Origin: Desulfomonile tiedjei
GTDB taxonomy: Bacteria; Desulfobacterota; Desulfomonilia; Desulfomonilales; Desulfomonilaceae
Length of the DNA stretch: 64,000 nucleotides
Assembly (NCBI GenBank): GCA_016218715.1
Contig: JACRDG010000020.1
Coordinates: 1 to 64,000, forward strand
Direction: 5' to 3'
Shown: positions 17,731 to 26,985 of the stretch, piece after piece
Position numbering within the stretch: position 1 is the stretch's first letter
Layout of the letters: the number at the start of each line of letters is the position of its first letter
Notes under the pieces: model-generated
Told to the model about the DNA's origin: nothing
Database searches by the model: none
Seen by the model: the letters and a program-made list of their open reading frames with translations, nothing else
Made by a program: the position numbers and the translations under genes

Positions 17731-19815
17731 CTAGTCTTCTTCTTCGACCTTCTTGCCGGAGGCCTCGATGATCTTTTCGGCAAGGTTGGCCGGCACTTCT
17801 TCGTAATGGGAGAACTCCATGGTAAAGATGCCGCGGCCGGACGTCATACTGGTCAAATCCGAAGCGTACTTGAGGACCTCGGCCATGGGCACCTGGGCCT
17901 TGACCGCCTGACTCCCTGCCTTGGCGTCCATGCCCATGATCCGCCCTCGTCGAGAGTTCAAGTCTCCCATGACGTCACCCATGCAGTCTTCGGGTACGGT
18001 TACCTCCAGGTTCATGATCGGTTCAAGGAGCACGGGGTTTGCCTGGAGCATCCCCTTCTTGAACCCTTTGGATGCGGCTATCTTGAAGGCCTGCTCCGAG
18101 GAGTCCACCTCGTGGTATTTCCCGTCAACGACTGTCACCCGCACATCGATCACCGGGTGGCCAGCCAGCGATCCCGACGTCATCGACTCCATGACGCCTT
18201 TCTCCACCGCAGGAATATACTGCCTCGGGATAACGCCTCCGACGATCTTGTCCACGAACTCGAACCCCGCGCCGCGTTCCCTCGGCTCAAGCTCCAGCCA
18301 CGCGACGGCAAACTGACCGCGACCGCCGGTCTGCTTCTTGAGCTTTCCTTCCACCCTGGCCTTGCCTTTTATGGTTTCCATGTAGGGGACTTTCGGCGTC
18401 TTGAGGTTCACGTCCACCCCGAATTTCCTCTTGAGCTTGTCCACGGTGACTTCGATGTGAACCTGCCCCATACCGGAAATGAGGAATTCGTTCGTTTGCT
18501 GATCTCTGCTGACACTGAGGGTCGGGTCTTCCTCTGCAAGTTTGGCGAGGCTCTGAGTGATCTTCTCCTCGTCCCCTTTGGCTTTGGGCTCGATAGCAAA
18601 TGATATGACCGCTTGGGGAATCGAAGCCGGCGAGACCATTATGGAAGCCTTCTCGTCACAGAGCGTGTCTCCGGTGAGCGTTTCTTTGAGTTTCGCCACT
18701 GCCACGATGTCGCCGGCCTGCGCAGACTCCAGCGCCTTCTGGTGCTTGCCTTGAATGGCCAGGAGTTGCCCGAAGCGTTCTTTGATCCCTCGGTTTGCAT
18801 TGGAGACCGTGGAATCCGGGGCAAGCTTACCGGACAGTATCCTGAAGAGCGTCAAGCGGCCGGCGTACGGATCTGCGAGCGTCTTGAACACGTACCCGGC
18901 GAACGGCTGGTCCGGCGCGGGAACGCGCGAGACTTCATCGCCGGAGGGAGTGCGCCCGGTGACCGCGGGAAGATCGCCCGGCGAAGGACATGCGTCCGCG
19001 ATGAGATCGAGCAACGGCTGTATGCCTCGGTTAAGCGTAGCCGAACAGAGGACGACCGGCACGAACACTTTGTTCAGTATCCCCCGCTTCAACGCGCCCG
19101 CCAGTTCGTCCGGGCCCAGTGCGTCCCCTTCCAGGTAGCGTTCCATCAGTGCGTCATCGACTTCAGCGAGATCCTCGATGAGGACTTCTCGTCGGGATTC
19201 AGCATCGTCGGTCAGTTCAGCGGGGATGTCGGCCCTGGAAGTGTTCCTGCCATCTCCATCGAAGAGAATCGCCTTCATGGAGAAGAGATCCACGACCCCC
19301 TTGAACGCGGCTTCCTTGCCGATGGGGATTTGGAGGACCAGCGGCTTGACCTCCAGTATCTCTTTCACATCGGACACTACCTTCTCGAAGTCAGCCCTTT
19401 CCCGATCCATCTTGGTGACGACCAACAGCCGAGGGCACCCTCTCGCTTCAATGCCCGCCCAGACCTTTTGGGTGAGCGGCTTCAGTGAATCGACCGCATC
19501 GACGGCCAGGACGGCTATGTCCGCGGCCTGCAAACCCGCGGACACTTCCGCGGCGAAGTTGGGGTCGCCCGGAGTGTCCAGTATATTGATTTTCTTCTTC
19601 TTCCACTCGATGGTGAAGAGCGAGGTACCGATCGTGATCCCTCGTTTTACTTCTTCGGGCTCAAAATCAAAATTTGAAGTCCCGTCCGTGACCTTGCCCA
19701 GACGGTCAACGGCCCCGGAATCGAAGAGCATCGCCTCGCACAAAGTCGTTTTTCCCGACCCTGCGTGGGAAACGACCGCCACATTTCGTACGTCCTCAGT
19801 CTTGTACTGCTTCAT
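17731..19815 (-). CDS. Elongation factor G-like translational GTPase (EF-G paralogue)
   Basis: 694 residues from ATG 19815, preceded by AAAGGGG; the frame extends to 19890. All EF-G domains are present in order: GTPase (about 1-270), domain II, III, IV (RGQFAVAWLELEPRERG) and V (MNLEVTVPEDCMGDVMGDLNSRRG). G1 is SHAGSGKTT instead of the EF-G AHIDAGKTT, G2 is RGITI, G4 is TKMDR. G3 reads DTPGDPNF, where canonical EF-G has DTPGHVDF, so the catalytic His is replaced by Asp. This matches the EF-G-like paralogue group, whose role is poorly known and which does not replace the main factor. No ribosomal protein genes are nearby. Confidence 0.9.
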   Translation of the reverse strand: MKQYKTEDVRNVAVVSHAGSGKTTLCEAMLFDSGAVDRLGKVTDGTSNFDFEPEEVKRGITIGTSLFTIEWKKKKINILDTPGDPNFAAEVSAGLQAADIAVLAVDAVDSLKPLTQKVWAGIEARGCPRLLVVTKMDRERADFEKVVSDVKEILEVKPLVLQIPIGKEAAFKGVVDLFSMKAILFDGDGRNTSRADIPAELTDDAESRREVLIEDLAEVDDALMERYLEGDALGPDELAGALKRGILNKVFVPVVLCSATLNRGIQPLLDLIADACPSPGDLPAVTGRTPSGDEVSRVPAPDQPFAGYVFKTLADPYAGRLTLFRILSGKLAPDSTVSNANRGIKERFGQLLAIQGKHQKALESAQAGDIVAVAKLKETLTGDTLCDEKASIMVSPASIPQAVISFAIEPKAKGDEEKITQSLAKLAEEDPTLSVSRDQQTNEFLISGMGQVHIEVTVDKLKRKFGVDVNLKTPKVPYMETIKGKARVEGKLKKQTGGRGQFAVAWLELEPRERGAGFEFVDKIVGGVIPRQYIPAVEKGVMESMTSGSLAGHPVIDVRVTVVDGKYHEVDSSEQAFKIAASKGFKKGMLQANPVLLEPIMNLEVTVPEDCMGDVMGDLNSRRGRIMGMDAKAGSQAVKAQVPMAEVLKYASDLTSMTSGRGIFTMEFSHYEEVPANLAEKIIEASGKKVEEED

Positions 19816-20139
19816 TGGCACCCCTTTGGAACTTTGACACCGGGGACTTCCGATGCCCGAACTGGCACTGATCGCGTGACCGCTCGGCACGGGGGATTAC
19901 GAGGCCTGAGGGGATTCAACCGCATGGGCATCCCATTCTGGTCGGACCTCGTGGCCGGTATCCGGCCGCCCCGACGGATACCTTTACGGACACAGTAAAT
20001 TAGTTAATAAATCACATCGCCGCCCCTGGAGTCAAGCAAGCAATTGCCGAACCACCAAGCTTTCCATCTTCCCGGTCCACCCATGCCTCCGCAGATCAGC
20101 GGGGCGAATCGGTCAGAAACTGTGGCAACCATTACTAGT
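19816..20139. other. Intergenic region upstream of the EF-G-like gene
   Basis: 324 bp. An A+T-rich patch lies at 19994-20014, and on the minus strand TTGACT (20035-20030) precedes it; with 17- or 20-bp spacing to ATTTAT or TATTAA this may be the promoter. Nothing else was seen. Confidence 0.4.
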
Positions 20140-21540
20140 TCAGGCCGCACTGCTCGCCAGAGCCGCCTTCGCAACAGCCTCGGCTACCGTCCGACTGACA
20201 GCCCGGTTGAATATTCCGGGAAGGATGTTCTGCGCTGCAAGTTCCTCTGGCGGAATCATTTCTGCAATTGCCGTCGCCGCGGCCATTTTCATCGTCCAGT
20301 TGATCTTTCTCGCCCGAACATCCAGCGCGCCCCTGAATATGCCGGGAAAAACGAGCGCGTTGTTGATCTGGTTCGGGAAATCGCTCCTACCGGTAGCAAC
20401 GATCTCCGCGTAATCCAGGGCCGCCCACGGATCGACCTCGGGTATCGGGTTGGCAAGTGCGAACACGATCGGGTCATCCGCCATTCGCTTGAGATCTGGT
20501 GGGTCCAACAGGTTCCCCGCAGACACGCCGATGAAGACATCCGCGCCATCGAGGCTCTCTCTGAGCGTCCCACGCCTTCCCTGGGGGTTGGTGAGCATCG
20601 CCAGTTCGCTCTTCACCGGATTCATTCCCTCGGATCTGTCGGCAAAGAGCGCTCCCTGCCGGTCGCAGCAGAGTACGTCGCGAGCCCCGGCTTCCAGCAG
20701 AATTCTGACGCAGGCCACACCCGCCGCGCCGGTGCCTGAAACCACGATTTTGATCTGGCTCAGCTCTTTTCCCACATGGATCAACGCGTTCTTCAGCGCA
20801 GCGAGAACGGCGATGGATGTGCCGTGCTGATCGTCGTGAAGGACCGGAATATCCAGCTCGTCGTACAATCGTCGCTCCACTTCAAAACAACGTGGCGCAG
20901 AAATGTCTTCCAGGTTGATGCCCGCGAAACCGGGACTCACTGCCTTCACCACGTCGACAATACGGTCTACGTCGGTGACGTCGAGACAAAGCGGAAAGGC
21001 ATAGATGTCGCCAAATTCCCTGAAGATCATGGCTTTCCCCTCCATGACCGGCAACGCGGCCAGCGGGCCGATGTCACCCAAACCGAGCACTGCCGTGCCG
21101 TCGGTGACGATCGCCACGGTGTTGCCCTTCATCGTGTAGACGTACCCGGCTTCCTTGTCTTTGGCTATGGCGGTACTGATTCGGCCGACTCCAGGGGTGT
21201 ACGCCATGGAGAGGTCCTCACGGCGAACCAATTCGCGACGACCTCGTACCTCGATCTTTCCCCCCTCGTGGTACGCGAAAGTACGATCCGTCACGAAGAG
21301 CACCTCCGCGTCCGGAAGGCTCTGCAAGGCGTTCACGATTTGTTGCTCGTGGGCTTCATCCCGCGCGTAAACGTCGAGATCCCTGACTACGTAATCCTTG
21401 CCGACCTTTACCACCGGAATGGACCCGACGAGTGCCTCCTGTTCTCCTATTGTAGTGGCCACTCGCGCCAAAGCGCCTGGCCTTCGCATGATGCGTACTC
21501 TCACCGTAATGCTGTAGCTCGGACCCGCGGGGTAAACCAT
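20140..21540 (-). CDS. Malic enzyme with N-terminal ACT domain
   Basis: 466 residues from ATG 21540, with AGGAGAAGTT just ahead; the open frame to 21651 is not needed. Residues about 5-80 are an ACT domain (SITVRVRIMRRPGALARVATTI), a ligand sensor usually for amino acids. The malic enzyme part has YTPGVGRIS, VTDGTAVLGLGDIG and LPVMEGKAMIF, then the Rossmann motif VVSGTGAAGVACVRILLEAGA. It converts malate to pyruvate and CO2 with reduction of NAD(P). It lacks the C-terminal phosphotransacetylase domain found in long MaeB enzymes. The ACT fusion suggests allosteric control by an amino acid. It appears to be a single-gene unit. Confidence 0.92.
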   Translation of the reverse strand: MVYPAGPSYSITVRVRIMRRPGALARVATTIGEQEALVGSIPVVKVGKDYVVRDLDVYARDEAHEQQIVNALQSLPDAEVLFVTDRTFAYHEGGKIEVRGRRELVRREDLSMAYTPGVGRISTAIAKDKEAGYVYTMKGNTVAIVTDGTAVLGLGDIGPLAALPVMEGKAMIFREFGDIYAFPLCLDVTDVDRIVDVVKAVSPGFAGINLEDISAPRCFEVERRLYDELDIPVLHDDQHGTSIAVLAALKNALIHVGKELSQIKIVVSGTGAAGVACVRILLEAGARDVLCCDRQGALFADRSEGMNPVKSELAMLTNPQGRRGTLRESLDGADVFIGVSAGNLLDPPDLKRMADDPIVFALANPIPEVDPWAALDYAEIVATGRSDFPNQINNALVFPGIFRGALDVRARKINWTMKMAAATAIAEMIPPEELAAQNILPGIFNRAVSRTVAEAVAKAALASSAA

Positions 21541-21906
21541 AACTTCTCCTATGCTCGTTGTACGAGAAGGGACTGCCCTGGACAGAAGATCGTACGAAGC
21601 CGATACGGCCCCGCATCGTTTCTTGATGCACCAATGGACCCAGCGATGCAAGTAGAATCTCAGGGTCGGAAACCTGCCTCTGACGGTCGTTGCTGGTCGC
21701 AGGTCCGGAGGACGGTCCGACTGCAGCGGAGACCCTTACTTCCTGCTTTGGGCATAGATTGAGTAATAATGCCTGTATAATCGCATTGATACAATAAATA
21801 ATCACCAGACATATTAATCAATATTGACAACATTCCGACATAATTGATAGAATAAGAAAAACCGATTCTGCCCCCCGCATCGCGCGGAATTCTGGAGGCC
21901 TGGCAT
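21541..21906. other. Divergent intergenic region with A+T-rich promoter
   Basis: 366 bp between the malic enzyme and the proline-rich gene. 21765-21865 is strongly A+T-rich and carries the plus-strand promoter at 21824-21853. No coding frame was seen. Confidence 0.55.
21824..21853 (+). promoter_or_regulatory. Candidate sigma70 promoter
   Basis: TTGACA (21824-21829), 18-bp spacer, TAGAAT (21848-21853), inside an A+T-rich block. It lies 54 bp before the proline-rich protein gene. Confidence 0.6.
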
Positions 21907-22827
21907 ATGAATACCCACAAAGCGGCTCTCGTCCTCGTCCTGATAGCGGTAATCGCAGCCTTCCCCGCTGCATCGAGCGCAGAGCAAAGATTCGGCCCCT
22001 GGGCGTATTACGCGCCGTACTACTTCCCGCCGGGCCTTGCCTGCATCGGACACTGCTTCACTCCGCTCGATTTGCTTCCGCGCTACGAGTCTCCGAATCC
22101 AGAACCGCCGAGTAGCGCGGTCCCCCCGTGCACAGCCGGGCCGCCTGCACGACCTGCCAAGGTGGCGGCACGCGCGGTTCCGGGCGAAACGTTTTCCATG
22201 CCTCGTGCTGCCGTCCGGCAACCCGCCGTGCTGCGTCCGCACAAGGCGCCTGCCAAGCCGATGACCAGCTACGAAACGCGGCCTGGGCGTTCCGCGGAAC
22301 GTTACCAGCCTCCGGAAAGATCGGCGAGCCGTTACCCCGCTGGCGAGCGCCCGATCACTCGTGCCAATACGGGCCACAGGACTTCGTCACAGCCTAGGCT
22401 CTCGGAACAGTCACCCGGCTCGTCTTACGCCCCGCGTCCGGGAAGCACTGCCGCCCATAATGCGCCGGCAAACCCGACCCCGCAGTACCGATCGCCTTCC
22501 GAACCCGAACCGGTGAAGACCCCGCCCACTCAGGTAAGATCGGCGCCTGAAGAGAGTAAGCCTATGACCCGGGAGCAGCCTTCTTACCCGTTGCAGGAAC
22601 GCGCCGCAGTCCGCTCTGCTCCACCTGCCGAAGCAGCCTATGAATACGAGGCACCGAAACGGCCAGCTCCAACCCAGGATCAAACAATGAGCGAGAAAAC
22701 CTCGGAAACCGGCACGAACGGAACCAAACGCACCTGGACCTGGGGCCGACCGTCCCAGGCAGGGTTCGGCAGGCCAAGCAACATGGCTCCCGCGCGGCCC
22801 AAGTACTTCGGTACCGCTCTGTACTGA
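21907..22827 (+). CDS. Secreted proline-rich low-complexity protein
   Basis: 306 residues, ATG at 21907 with CTGGAGG ahead. A Sec signal peptide covers residues 1-26 (hydrophobic core, cleavage near SSA-EQ). The next 35 residues are aromatic with two Cys (GLACIGHCF). From about residue 65 to the end the chain is rich in Pro, Arg, Ser, Glu and Ala and predicted disordered, with many PxxP pieces and no strict repeat. Such proteins are periplasmic spacers or envelope scaffolds, but no family is recognised. A good promoter before it and a strong hairpin after it make it a single-gene transcript. Confidence 0.75.
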   Translation: MNTHKAALVLVLIAVIAAFPAASSAEQRFGPWAYYAPYYFPPGLACIGHCFTPLDLLPRYESPNPEPPSSAVPPCTAGPPARPAKVAARAVPGETFSMPRAAVRQPAVLRPHKAPAKPMTSYETRPGRSAERYQPPERSASRYPAGERPITRANTGHRTSSQPRLSEQSPGSSYAPRPGSTAAHNAPANPTPQYRSPSEPEPVKTPPTQVRSAPEESKPMTREQPSYPLQERAAVRSAPPAEAAYEYEAPKRPAPTQDQTMSEKTSETGTNGTKRTWTWGRPSQAGFGRPSNMAPARPKYFGTALY

Positions 22828-22854
22828 TATCAAGTCGCAATACCGTGAGTGACT

Positions 22855-22890
22855 CCGGGGTGAACTTCTTTGCAAAGAGGTTCTCCCCGG
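22855..22890 (+). terminator. Long hairpin terminator after the proline-rich gene
   Basis: CCGGGG (22855-22860) pairs with CCCCGG (22885-22890). The inner GAACTTCTTTGC pairs with GCAAAGAGGTTC with one mismatch. The trailing sequence AATAGTTTCG is only weakly T-rich, so it may also act on the minus strand. Confidence 0.6.
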
Positions 22891-23005
22891 AATAGTTTCG
22901 AATGTGAATAGATATGATCGAGTTACGTTGGTTTCCATCACTCCATGTTCGTCAAATGGAGCGGCCTCGTTGCTGATCTTCCGGTCAATCCAGCGGAACG
23001 CGGGA

Positions 23006-24088
23006 CTACCGAACAGGCTCCCATCCTAGTAATCGTGTAATTTCGTCGAAGACGGTCCTCGCGGTCAGGCCTTCGAGACACCGTCTGTCGCGACACGATC
23101 GTTTGCGGCAGCCGAGGCATTCGAGGTCCGAACGGCGTATGACCTTGTGCCCTTCGCCGTACGGGCCGACCCTCGCCGGGTCTGTCGGGCCGAACAGGGC
23201 GACCACCTTGGTTCCGGCAAGCGCGGCGATATGCATGGGCCCGGAGTCGACCCCCACATACACGTCACAGAGTGCGGCCAAAGCCACCGCTTCTGCCAGA
23301 TTTAGTTGTCCGGCTGCGACGACGGGGGCGTGGCGCATGCGACCGGCTATTTGACGCATGTGCGGTAGATCCGCGGTACTTCCACAGAGAATTACCGTGG
23401 CTTTCGCCTTTTCGATGAGCAGGTCGGCCAGCTCGGCCCATGCCTCACTCTTCCAAAATTTCGTTTCCCAGCGCGCTGCCGGATTAGCGTAGACCAAGCG
23501 TGAAGCAGCAGCAATCCCACTGTCCTTCAGGAACGTCAGGACTCTCTCTCTCGCAACTTGACCCGGATGAATGCGGAAGTCTTCCGTTACTGCCGGACAT
23601 CCGAGTGCATCGCCGAATGCCAGATTCTCATCCACAGCATGGATCTTCCCTTCCCCGGGGGTAATGTGCCGGTGCTGGAACCGTGTGTTCAGTTCCTTGG
23701 CAGCAGCAAAGCCGATCCTGAGGCCACCGGGGTTGGCCAGCCCCATGAGACCGCTCCGAAAAGAGGCATGGAGATCGAGAACCAGGTCGTATGGCGCGCT
23801 GCGGAAGCGCTTCCGTAGCGCCCGAAGCACCCGGATCGTCTCGAGGGAGGCCCGGACGAATGCGCCGCGAGAAGCTTGAGGGTCGCTGGTGGAAGGAATG
23901 AAGATGGGGATGATCTCGTCTATCGCGGGATCGTTCTCCAGGATGGGAACGAAAGTCTGCTGGACGACCCAGCCGATGAAGCAGGACGGGTAGCAGCGCT
24001 TCATGGCGTGGACGACCGGGAGCGTGTGCACCACGTCGCCGAGCGAACTGGGCTTGACAATGAGGATTCTTTTGCGGTTCAGGTCCAT
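23006..24088 (-). CDS. waaC: Lipopolysaccharide heptosyltransferase I-like glycosyltransferase (family 9)
   Basis: 360 residues. It transfers a heptose (or related sugar) onto Kdo of the inner lipopolysaccharide core at the cytoplasmic face of the inner membrane. The N-terminus ILIVKPSSLGDVVHTLPVVHAMK is the family 9 signature, seen in pieces. The donor-site region DVYVGVDSGPMHIAALAGTKVVALFGPTDPARVGPYG is equally typical. The C-terminus carries a Cys cluster (LECLGCRKRSC, RRCLEG), common in deltaproteobacterial members. It is the last gene of the envelope operon, 21 bp after lpxK. WaaF-like activity cannot be excluded. Confidence 0.88.
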   Translation of the reverse strand: MDLNRKRILIVKPSSLGDVVHTLPVVHAMKRCYPSCFIGWVVQQTFVPILENDPAIDEIIPIFIPSTSDPQASRGAFVRASLETIRVLRALRKRFRSAPYDLVLDLHASFRSGLMGLANPGGLRIGFAAAKELNTRFQHRHITPGEGKIHAVDENLAFGDALGCPAVTEDFRIHPGQVARERVLTFLKDSGIAAASRLVYANPAARWETKFWKSEAWAELADLLIEKAKATVILCGSTADLPHMRQIAGRMRHAPVVAAGQLNLAEAVALAALCDVYVGVDSGPMHIAALAGTKVVALFGPTDPARVGPYGEGHKVIRRSDLECLGCRKRSCRDRRCLEGLTARTVFDEITRLLGWEPVR

Positions 24089-24109
24089 GGTTCCATCGAT
24101 GCGCTTCGC

Positions 24110-25144
24110 TCAAGCACCTCGCAAATTCAGCCGACTTGCCAGCGCCTGCATAAAGCCCGCTTCGTCGTCCAGACGGATGTCGATTGCGAGTGCGGCAAGG
24201 TTTTCGTGCCTCTTGAACCGGTCGGGGATCTTCACCCAATCCTTTTCGGTGACGACTACCGGCAGGTCTGAAGAGGCCTCAAGGATCTTCTCCATATCTC
24301 GGTCGGTGAAGCGGTGGTGATCCGGGAAGCATTGCTGCTGTGCGACAATCCAGCCCAGTTTCTCCACGGTCGTGCGAAACCGATCAGGGTCGGCAATAGC
24401 TGAGGCCAAGACCACCTCTCTGCCTGCATACACGTCCGGAGCAAGGGTTGTCTCACCGTTCGTACCGGTTCGGAGTGAGAGCGCCACCGGGCTGGATCGA
24501 AAAACCGGAATTCGGGTTAGGTACGCCTCGGCCGCGGGATGAACGGCGGCGTCCGGTGAGGTGAGTACCGCGATGTCAGCCCTAGCGAGGGCTGAAAATG
24601 GTTCACGGAGGCGTCCCATCGGGAACATGCTGTCTTCCGTGCCGCTCAAGAGCACGATATCCACATCCCGCTGCAGTTCCAGATGTTGAAAACCGTCGTC
24701 AAGGACGGCCACGTCGCATCCGAACAGCCGGGCTGCCGCTTCGACCGGGTGTATCCTCTTTCGCCCGATTACGACAGGTACGTCGCCCAGCCGTTGGGCC
24801 ATGAGGTACGGTTCGTCGCCCGCGACAGAACACCTCACGAGGGGTGGGCCGGCACGGCCGTCAGAAACGACGAGGTACGGCTCGCGGCTGGAACCTCGAT
24901 ATCCTCGGCTGATGACCGCAGGCCTCATACCTCTGGAGCGGAGCATCTCGGCAAGAAATATGACCATGGGTGTCTTGCCGCTCCCGCCCATGAGGAGGTT
25001 CCCCACTGATATGACCGGTACCGAGGCTCGCTTAGCGGTTGCGATCCCCCACGCAAAGGACTGGGCCCAGATTCTCTGGACAGCATAGTAACAGGCTGCG
25101 GGAAAGAAGAGTAAGCCTCTGATCGGAGATGAACGGCGGCCCAT
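24110..25144 (-). CDS. lpxK: Tetraacyldisaccharide 4'-kinase LpxK
   Basis: 344 residues from ATG 25144, one base from the msbA stop; the open frame inside msbA to 25345 is not used. LpxK phosphorylates the lipid A disaccharide at the 4' position at the inner membrane. The N-terminus is hydrophobic (LFFPAACYYAVQRIWAQ). The P-loop is GNLLMGGSGKTP, followed by VISRGYRG and VAVLDDGFQHLELQRDVDIVLL in parts, where the DDGFQH motif holds catalytic residues. It overlaps the operon logic of msbA-lpxK found in many Gram-negatives. Confidence 0.95.
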   Translation of the reverse strand: MGRRSSPIRGLLFFPAACYYAVQRIWAQSFAWGIATAKRASVPVISVGNLLMGGSGKTPMVIFLAEMLRSRGMRPAVISRGYRGSSREPYLVVSDGRAGPPLVRCSVAGDEPYLMAQRLGDVPVVIGRKRIHPVEAAARLFGCDVAVLDDGFQHLELQRDVDIVLLSGTEDSMFPMGRLREPFSALARADIAVLTSPDAAVHPAAEAYLTRIPVFRSSPVALSLRTGTNGETTLAPDVYAGREVVLASAIADPDRFRTTVEKLGWIVAQQQCFPDHHRFTDRDMEKILEASSDLPVVVTEKDWVKIPDRFKRHENLAALAIDIRLDDEAGFMQALASRLNLRGA

Positions 25145-25145
25145 G

Positions 25146-26963
25146 TCAGATCGGGACTGGTGAGGCTGTCTGCTCCGTGTCCGGAGAGGCCTCCTCCGAT
25201 GTGAACTGCATGCTGTAGAGCCTCGCGAACACCCCGTTCTTCGCGAGGAGTTCATCGTGGCTCCCTTCTTCAGCCACCGTGCCTTCGACCAGGACGTAGA
25301 TGCGATCGACGTTCCTGATGGTGGAAAGGCGGTGGGCAACCACAAGGGTGGTTCGTCCCTTCATGAGTTTCTCGAGGGCCCGCTGCACGGCCTGTTCCGA
25401 ATCCGTGTCCAGGTTGGATGTGGCCTCGTCCAGAACGAGTATGGGCGGGTTCTTGAGGAGCGCCCGTGCGATGGCGATCCGCTGGCGTTCGCCTCCGGAG
25501 AGCTTGATCCCGTCCTCGCCGATGACCGTATCGTACCCCTGAGGCAAGGCGGAAATGAAATCATGCGCATCAGCGGCTCCGGCTGCTTCGACCACCTTCT
25601 CCAAGGGCATATCAGGCCTTCCATACGCAATATTGTTGCGGATGGTGTCGTCGAAGAGGATCGTCTGCTGCGTCACGATGCCGATCTTGTCACGAAGGGA
25701 TTGCTGGGTGAAATCCCGAATGTCCACTCCATCGATGCGGACCGCTCCGGATGTGACGTCGTAGAATCGCGGGAGGAGATCGAGAAGGGTACTCTTCCCT
25801 ACCCCACTCTCTCCGACGATGGCCACCGCTTCGCCGATCTTGACCCGAAGCGTCACGTCTCGGAAAACAGGATTGTCGCCGTAGGTGAATCCCACTCGGT
25901 CGAAGAGAATCTCGCCGCCGACGTGGTCGAGTTCAACTGCGGCCGGCCGATCCTCGATCTCCGGCTCCGTATCAAGAAGTCCGAAGATCCGTTCCGCTGC
26001 TGCCATTCCTTCCTGAACGGTGATGTTGACCTCGTTGATGCGCTTGATGGGCTCGTAGAGCATGAACAGAGCGGCCATAAACGAGAAGAACGTTCCAGGA
26101 GTCGAAGCACCGGTGATGACCTGGTACCCGCCATAGAACACAATGGCGCTTACCCCCAGCCCACCAAGCGTTTCCATTACCGGATTCGAGAAGGCTCTGA
26201 CTTTGAACCTTCTCATGAATGCCCTGAAAAGCGCCTGGTTCACTTCGTCGAATCTTGCCTGCTCGTAGGCTTCCATGCCGAAGGCCTTCACGATCCGGAT
26301 CCCCGTGATGGTCTCGTTGAGGCGCGCGGTAATGTCCTCCATAGAGACGAGCATACGCCGGGAGTACTTCTTGAGTTTCCTCCCGAACAGAAGCAGCGGA
26401 TAGATCGCGACGGGGAAGACGATAAGAGCAATCGCCGCGAGCTTAAAGTCGCGGTAAAAGACCACGGAGACCAGACCTAAGACCGTGACCACATCTCGGA
26501 CGATCCCCGTCACCGCTCGGGTGAGCGCTCCTTCGACGAGCGAGACGTCGTTGTTCATGCGGGACAGAAGGACGCCGGTCGAGTGCCGCACGAAGAAACT
26601 CACGGGCATCTCTTCGAGCTTCGCGAACATCCGGGCCCGCAGATCTCGTACGATGCTCTGGCCCACATAGGACATCAGATAGTACTGACCGAAATCACAG
26701 AACCCCTTCAGCACGTACACCAACGCTACCACCAGCGGGATAAAGACGAGCATGCGGTCGTTTCTCTCGAAGAAGATCTGATCCAGTGCGGGTTTCACCA
26801 GGTACGCGAGAGCGGCGGTCAGCAGACCGACCCCGATCATGGCAATGCCGGCAACGACCAGTTTGCCCTTATAGGGTCCCAGATATGTCAGAAGCCTTCG
26901 GTAGACGTGCACGGTGTCTCTCCGCTTCCCGGATCTCGCGTCGCGGTCGCGGCGGGCCGCCAA
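25146..26963 (-). CDS. msbA: Lipid A export ABC transporter MsbA
   Basis: 605 residues, a half-transporter that flips lipid A-core across the inner membrane as a homodimer. Residues about 20-320 hold six transmembrane helices. The ATPase domain has Walker A GESGVGKST, signature LSGGERQRIAIARAL, Walker B ILVLDEATSNLD and the H-loop in VVAHRLSTIRN. Length and motif order are normal. It lies 22 bp after lpxI and one base before lpxK. Confidence 0.95.
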   Translation of the reverse strand: MAARRDRDARSGKRRDTVHVYRRLLTYLGPYKGKLVVAGIAMIGVGLLTAALAYLVKPALDQIFFERNDRMLVFIPLVVALVYVLKGFCDFGQYYLMSYVGQSIVRDLRARMFAKLEEMPVSFFVRHSTGVLLSRMNNDVSLVEGALTRAVTGIVRDVVTVLGLVSVVFYRDFKLAAIALIVFPVAIYPLLLFGRKLKKYSRRMLVSMEDITARLNETITGIRIVKAFGMEAYEQARFDEVNQALFRAFMRRFKVRAFSNPVMETLGGLGVSAIVFYGGYQVITGASTPGTFFSFMAALFMLYEPIKRINEVNITVQEGMAAAERIFGLLDTEPEIEDRPAAVELDHVGGEILFDRVGFTYGDNPVFRDVTLRVKIGEAVAIVGESGVGKSTLLDLLPRFYDVTSGAVRIDGVDIRDFTQQSLRDKIGIVTQQTILFDDTIRNNIAYGRPDMPLEKVVEAAGAADAHDFISALPQGYDTVIGEDGIKLSGGERQRIAIARALLKNPPILVLDEATSNLDTDSEQAVQRALEKLMKGRTTLVVAHRLSTIRNVDRIYVLVEGTVAEEGSHDELLAKNGVFARLYSMQFTSEEASPDTEQTASPVPI

Positions 26964-26985
26964 ATGGTTTCGCGGTAATCGCGGT

